8,606 bases of DNA from Pseudomonadota bacterium (GTDB lineage: Bacteria; Pseudomonadota; Alphaproteobacteria; Caulobacterales; Caulobacteraceae), in assembly GCA_023434265.1 (NCBI GenBank), contig JAEYTA010000035.1, positions 1 to 8,606 on the forward strand. Direction: 5' to 3'. Shown here one piece after another: positions 5,195-8,606 of this stretch. Positions within the stretch are counted from its first letter, which is position 1. Each line of letters begins with the position of its first letter. Both the position numbers and the translations under genes were made by a program. The notes beneath the pieces were generated by a model that saw only the letters and a program-made list of their open reading frames with translations, was not told the DNA's origin and did no database searches.

Positions 5195-6058
5195 TCATCG
5201 CTTCTGGCAGGCGGGACAGTAGAAGGTCGATCGCCCGGCCTGGACAAGGCGTTTGACCACGCCGGCGCAGCCGTCGCGGGCGCAGGGCTTGCCCTCGCGG
5301 CCGTAGACGTCGAAGCGGTGCTGGAAATACCCCTGTCCGCCCTCGGCGTTGGCGAAGTCGCGGAGCGTCGAGCCGCCGGCGGCGATGGCGTCGGTGAGGA
5401 CGTTGCGGACCTCGGCGGCGAGGGTTTCGAGGCGGGGCCCGGAGACCTTGCCGGCCGCGGTCAGCGGCGAGATGCGGGCGCGGAACAGGGCCTCGCAGAC
5501 GTAGATGTTGCCGAGGCCGGCGACGATGCGCTGGTCGAGCAGACTGACCTTGATGTTCTGCTTCTTGCCGCGGAAGGCCTCGGCCAGCCAGGCGCCGGAG
5601 AAGGCGTTGCCGAGCGGTTCCGGCCCGAGGGCGGCGAACCACGGGTGGGTGTCGACCGCGTCGGTGGGGATCAGGCCCATGAAGCCGAAGCGACGGGCGT
5701 CGGCGAAGCCGATGCGGGTGGTCGCGTCGGCCTTCACCGCGCAGAGGCTGAGGTGTTCGTGCCTGCCGGTGGCCGGCGCCGCCTCCTCGAACTCGCCGAC
5801 CTGGGCGCCGTCGAGGGTGAAGCGGCCGGTCATGCCGAGGTGGGTGACCCAGGTCTCGCCGGTCGACAGTGGCATGAGCAGGTATTTGGCGCGGCGGTCG
5901 AGGCGCTCGATGGTCGCCCCCTCCAGCCGCTCCGGGAAGCGCTCGGGGAAGGGGAAGCGCAGGTCGGGCCGGTTCTGCCGCACCCGCGTCAGCCGCGCGC
6001 CGGCCAGCACCGGCTCCAGGCCGCGGCGGACGGTTTCGACTTCGGGAAGTTCGGGCAT
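5195..6058 (-). CDS. mutM: Formamidopyrimidine-DNA glycosylase (Fpg/MutM)
   Basis: The gene encodes a 287-aa bifunctional DNA glycosylase/AP lyase that removes 8-oxoguanine and formamidopyrimidines. The N terminus is MPELPEVETVRRGLEP, with the catalytic Pro2 nucleophile, Glu3 and Glu6. Lys58 lies in RRAKYLLMPL. HLGMTGRF (73-80) and DARRFG (120-125) are conserved DNA-contact regions. LLDQRIVAGLGNIYVCEALF (173-192) is the helix-two-turn-helix. The C-terminal zinc finger has C259, C264, C281 and C284 and ends YCPACQKR. All key residues are present. Because Pro2 must follow the initiator Met, the start at 6058 is fixed by the chemistry, although there is no Shine-Dalgarno upstream. A heptamer repeat begins within 4 nt of the ATG. 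A TTGACGC at 6134-6128 could be a -35, but no good -10 accompanies it. It leads a set with DUF1697 and the hydratase. Confidence 0.97.
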   Translation of the reverse strand: MPELPEVETVRRGLEPVLAGARLTRVRQNRPDLRFPFPERFPERLEGATIERLDRRAKYLLMPLSTGETWVTHLGMTGRFTLDGAQVGEFEEAAPATGRHEHLSLCAVKADATTRIGFADARRFGFMGLIPTDAVDTHPWFAALGPEPLGNAFSGAWLAEAFRGKKQNIKVSLLDQRIVAGLGNIYVCEALFRARISPLTAAGKVSGPRLETLAAEVRNVLTDAIAAGGSTLRDFANAEGGQGYFQHRFDVYGREGKPCARDGCAGVVKRLVQAGRSTFYCPACQKR

Positions 6059-6061
6059 GAA

Positions 6062-6186
6062 AGGGTCGGGGGTCGAGGGGCGAGGGTCGAGGGAGGTCGG
6101 CGCAAGCCGTGGGGCAGGCGGGACCATGCGTCAACGCTTGTCGGAAGGAGCGCCCCCTCGCCCCTCGACCCTCGACCCTCGACCCT
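6062..6186. repeat. Heptamer-based inverted repeat in the mutM/OPT divergent gap
   Basis: The left block (6063-6093) is four heptamers: GGGTCGG, GGGTCGA, GGGGCGA, GGGTCGA, then GGG. The right block (6154-6186) is the same motif inverted: CCCTCGC and three CCCTCGA units, then CCCT. As an inverted repeat, 6062-6086 pairs with 6155-6179 at 24 of 25 positions, the exception being a possible G-T wobble at 6069/6172, around a 68-nt spacer. It fills much of the 185-bp gap between the divergent mutM and transporter genes. It has no terminal duplications or transposase. It looks like a dispersed intergenic repeat unit, but no other copy lies in this window, so dispersal is unproven. Confidence 0.8.
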
Positions 6187-6243
6187 ACTAGCCAGCCCCC
6201 CGCTTTCGCGCTTACCTCCCCGCCGACATCGGGAGAGGGACCC

Positions 6244-8301
6244 ATGACCGACACACCCGCGACGGCGCCGGCGAGCGGCGGCCGGCGCATCGAGCTGACC
6301 CTGCGCGCCCTGGCGCTGGGCTGCCTGCTGGCGGTGATCTTCACCGCCGCCAACACCTACCTGGGCCTGCTGGTCGGCCTGACCTTCGCCTCGGCCATCC
6401 CGGCGGCGGTGATCTCCATGGCGGTGCTGCGGGCGTTCCGCGACTCCACCATCTGGGAGAACATGACGGTGCAGACGGTCGCCTCGGTGGGCGGCTCGAT
6501 GAGCGCCATCATCTTCGTCCTGCCCGGCCTGGTGATGATCGGCTGGTGGACGGGCTTCCCGTTCTGGGAGTCGGTGCTGATCTGCACCCTCGGCGGCATC
6601 CTCGGCGTGACCTTCTCGATCCCGCTGCGGCGGGCGCTGGTGGTCAACAGCGACCTGCCCTACCCCGAGGGCCGGGCGGCGGCGGAGGTGCTCAAGGTCG
6701 GCTCGCGCGGGGCCGAGCAGAACGAGAGCGCGGTGCGCGAGAACAAGGCCGGCCTGTGGGTCGTGGTCGCCGGGGCGATCGTCTCGGCGGCCTATGCGGT
6801 GGGCGTGGCGGCGCGGCTGTTCGCGACCGAGGCGGCGCGCTTCGTCAAGCTGCCGGCGGCGCTGGGCGGCGGGGCCACCGGGCTCGGTTTCGGCATGCAG
6901 TTCGCCCTGCTGGGAGCCGGCCACCTGATCGGCCTGACCGTGGGACTGGCGCAGCTGTTCGGCCTGATCCTCGCCTGGGGGATCGCCGTGCCGATCCTGA
7001 CCAGCCCGGACACCATCGCCTGGCTGACCGCCAACGGCATCCCCTCGATCGCCACCACCCTGCCGGCCGGCGCGCCGGCGGAGGAGCTGGCCGGCACGGT
7101 CTGGGCCCGCGAGGTGCGCTTCATGGGCGCCGGGGTGATCGGCGTCGCCGCCATCTGGACGCTGATGAAGCTGGCCGGCCCGCTGGTCGGCGGCCTGACC
7201 TCGGCGCTGGCGGCGCAGTCGCGGCGCAAGGGCGGCGAGACGCTGGCGCGGGTCGAGCAGGACATTCCGATCAACCTCGTCGGGGCCATTTCGGTGGCCT
7301 GCCTGGTCGGCATCGGCGGTCTGCTGGCCTGGCTGGCGCAGAGCTCGCCGGCGCTGGCCGGATCGACCTGGCTGCTGGTCGGGGGCGGGCTGGTCTATGT
7401 GGTGATCATCGGCTTCGCGGTGGCGGCGATCTGCGGCTACATGGCCGGCCTGATCGGCTCGTCGAACAGTCCGGTGTCGGGCGTCGGCATCCTCGCCATC
7501 GTCATCGCCTCGCTGCTGATGCTGGGCGTGATGGTGCTGGCCGGCCTGCCGGCCGATCCGTCCATCATCGCCTTCGCCCTGATCGTCACGGCGGTGGTGT
7601 TCGCGGTGGCGGTGATCGCCAACGACAACCTTCAGGACCTGAAGACGGCGCAGCTGGTCGAGGCCACGCCGTGGCGGCAGCAGGCGGCGCTGATCGTCGG
7701 CGTCGGCGCCGGGGCGCTGGTCATTCCGCTGATCCTCAACCTGCTCAACCAGGCCTTCGGCTTCGAGGGCGGACCGCCGGCCATCGCCGAGAACGCCACG
7801 ACGCTGGCGGCGCCGCAGGCGACCCTGATCTCCGCGCTGGCGCGAGGCGTGATCGGCGGCGACCTGCGCTGGGACCTGATCGGGCTCGGCGGCGCCATCG
7901 GCGTGCTGATCATCATCCTCGACGAAGTGCTGACGCGGGCCAGCAACGGGCGGATCAAGCTGCCCCCGCTGGCGGTGGGCATCGGCTTCTACCTGCCGGC
8001 GGCGGTGACCACCATGCTGGTGGTCGGCGCGGTGGCCGGCTGGATCTACGAGAAGGGCGTCCGCAAGACCCGCTTCGCCGACGTCGGCCGCCGCATGGGC
8101 GTGCTGCTGGCCTCGGGCCTGATCGTCGGCGAGAGCCTGTTCGGGGTGCTGAACGCGGGGATCATCGTCGCGACCCAGAACGGCGAATGGGCGGTGCTGA
8201 TGGGCGACAACTGGCCGGCGATGACGGCCGGGCTGGTCGCCTTCATCGCCCTGACGGTCGGCCTCTATGTCTGGGTGCGGGGCCGCTCGGCGAAGGTTTG
8301 A
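6244..8301 (+). CDS. OPT family oligopeptide transporter
   Basis: The gene encodes a 685-aa polytopic inner-membrane protein of the OPT/YSL family, which carries small peptides or metal-chelator complexes with protons. About 15 or so hydrophobic segments are spread over the length, the first at about 21-65. Family landmarks are NTYLGLLVGLTFASAIPAAV (37-56), SDLPYPEGRAAAEVLK (136-151) and GLIGSSNSPVSGVGI (402-416), followed by long alternating hydrophobic stretches to residue 680. It lacks a cleavable signal, as expected for the family. The ATG at 6244 has GAGAGGGA a few nt upstream; the frame is open 45 codons further back, but that would run through the repeat. Length is normal for bacterial members. 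It is divergent from mutM and ends with its own terminator, so it is probably monocistronic. The substrate cannot be told from sequence. Confidence 0.93.
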   Translation: MTDTPATAPASGGRRIELTLRALALGCLLAVIFTAANTYLGLLVGLTFASAIPAAVISMAVLRAFRDSTIWENMTVQTVASVGGSMSAIIFVLPGLVMIGWWTGFPFWESVLICTLGGILGVTFSIPLRRALVVNSDLPYPEGRAAAEVLKVGSRGAEQNESAVRENKAGLWVVVAGAIVSAAYAVGVAARLFATEAARFVKLPAALGGGATGLGFGMQFALLGAGHLIGLTVGLAQLFGLILAWGIAVPILTSPDTIAWLTANGIPSIATTLPAGAPAEELAGTVWAREVRFMGAGVIGVAAIWTLMKLAGPLVGGLTSALAAQSRRKGGETLARVEQDIPINLVGAISVACLVGIGGLLAWLAQSSPALAGSTWLLVGGGLVYVVIIGFAVAAICGYMAGLIGSSNSPVSGVGILAIVIASLLMLGVMVLAGLPADPSIIAFALIVTAVVFAVAVIANDNLQDLKTAQLVEATPWRQQAALIVGVGAGALVIPLILNLLNQAFGFEGGPPAIAENATTLAAPQATLISALARGVIGGDLRWDLIGLGGAIGVLIIILDEVLTRASNGRIKLPPLAVGIGFYLPAAVTTMLVVGAVAGWIYEKGVRKTRFADVGRRMGVLLASGLIVGESLFGVLNAGIIVATQNGEWAVLMGDNWPAMTAGLVAFIALTVGLYVWVRGRSAKV

Positions 8302-8345
8302 TCCCGCCCTCAGCCCGCCGCTTTCGCAGGCGATAAGCCGGTCTG

Positions 8346-8378
8346 ACGCCAGTGCGTGCTCCCCGCGCACTGGCGTTT
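8346..8378 (+). terminator. Intrinsic terminator after the OPT transporter
   Basis: A perfect 11-bp stem has arms ACGCCAGTGCG (8346-8356) and CGCACTGGCGT (8366-8376), a 9-nt loop and a following TTT. It sits 45 nt after the transporter stop and is the clearest terminator in the window. A second, smaller stem (CGCGCC at 8386-8391 with GGCGCG at 8399-8404, then CCTTTCC) follows and may be part of the typA leader or a backup terminator. Confidence 0.75.
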
Positions 8379-8481
8379 CGCCGTTCGCGCCTGTAAGAGG
8401 CGCGCCTTTCCCCGCCATCACGCCCCTTTCCGAAGCGGCGCGGACCCCTCCGCGACCGAACACAGTCCGCCCGAGCCCGAA

Positions 8482-8606
<125 letters not shown>

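Noticed and set aside
6128..6134. TTGACGC on the minus strand as a mutM promoter
   Set aside because: The -35 is a perfect Caulobacter match, but the 16-17 bp position downstream is GC-rich with no -10-like hexamer. I note it without listing it as a feature.

Overview
The window is high-GC bacterial chromosome. Its gene content and order (dnaA, rpsT, an enoyl-CoA hydratase and mutM on one strand) point to an alphaproteobacterium of the Caulobacterales, most likely Brevundimonas or a close relative. The supporting signs are the DnaA Walker A wording (GPYGYGKTHLL), Caulobacter-type housekeeping promoter elements (TTGACG-like -35 and GCTATA-like -10), and a dense cluster of GANTC sites, the CcrM methylation target, just upstream of dnaA. 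The genus is inferred, not proven.

Layout from left to right. Bases 1-650 (minus) are the 5' part of dnaA, running off the left edge. Bases 651-1113 hold no large gene. They contain a possible small leader ORF, a candidate dnaA promoter, four GANTC sites within 37 bp, and a hairpin that probably ends rpsT transcription. rpsT (1114-1383, minus) follows with a good promoter behind it. A plus-strand cassette then occupies 1551-3783: an SRPBCC-fold protein, a zinc-dependent medium-chain dehydrogenase related to formaldehyde dehydrogenases, and two small uncharacterised proteins. A GGAAC-N16-GGTT element in front of it resembles the alphaproteobacterial general-stress (EcfG/SigT) promoter. Converging on this cassette is a minus-strand set of three genes: mutM, then a DUF1697 protein, then an enoyl-CoA hydratase. 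A 185-bp divergent gap (6059-6243) carries a heptamer-based inverted repeat. It separates mutM from a plus-strand OPT-family oligopeptide transporter (6244-8301), which ends in a clear intrinsic terminator. The window closes with the first 41 codons of typA/bipA (plus).

The housekeeping genes (dnaA, rpsT, mutM, typA) serve replication initiation, translation and oxidative DNA-damage repair. The plus-strand cassette looks like a stress or detoxification operon placed within the otherwise co-oriented mutM-hydratase-rpsT-dnaA neighbourhood. No rRNA, tRNA, CRISPR array, insertion sequence or convincing replication origin is visible. The most interesting parts are the regulatory ones: the GANTC cluster and in-frame leader ORF of dnaA, the stress-type promoter, the two small ORFs and the heptamer inverted repeat. 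I do not see clear evidence of a wholly new multi-gene system.
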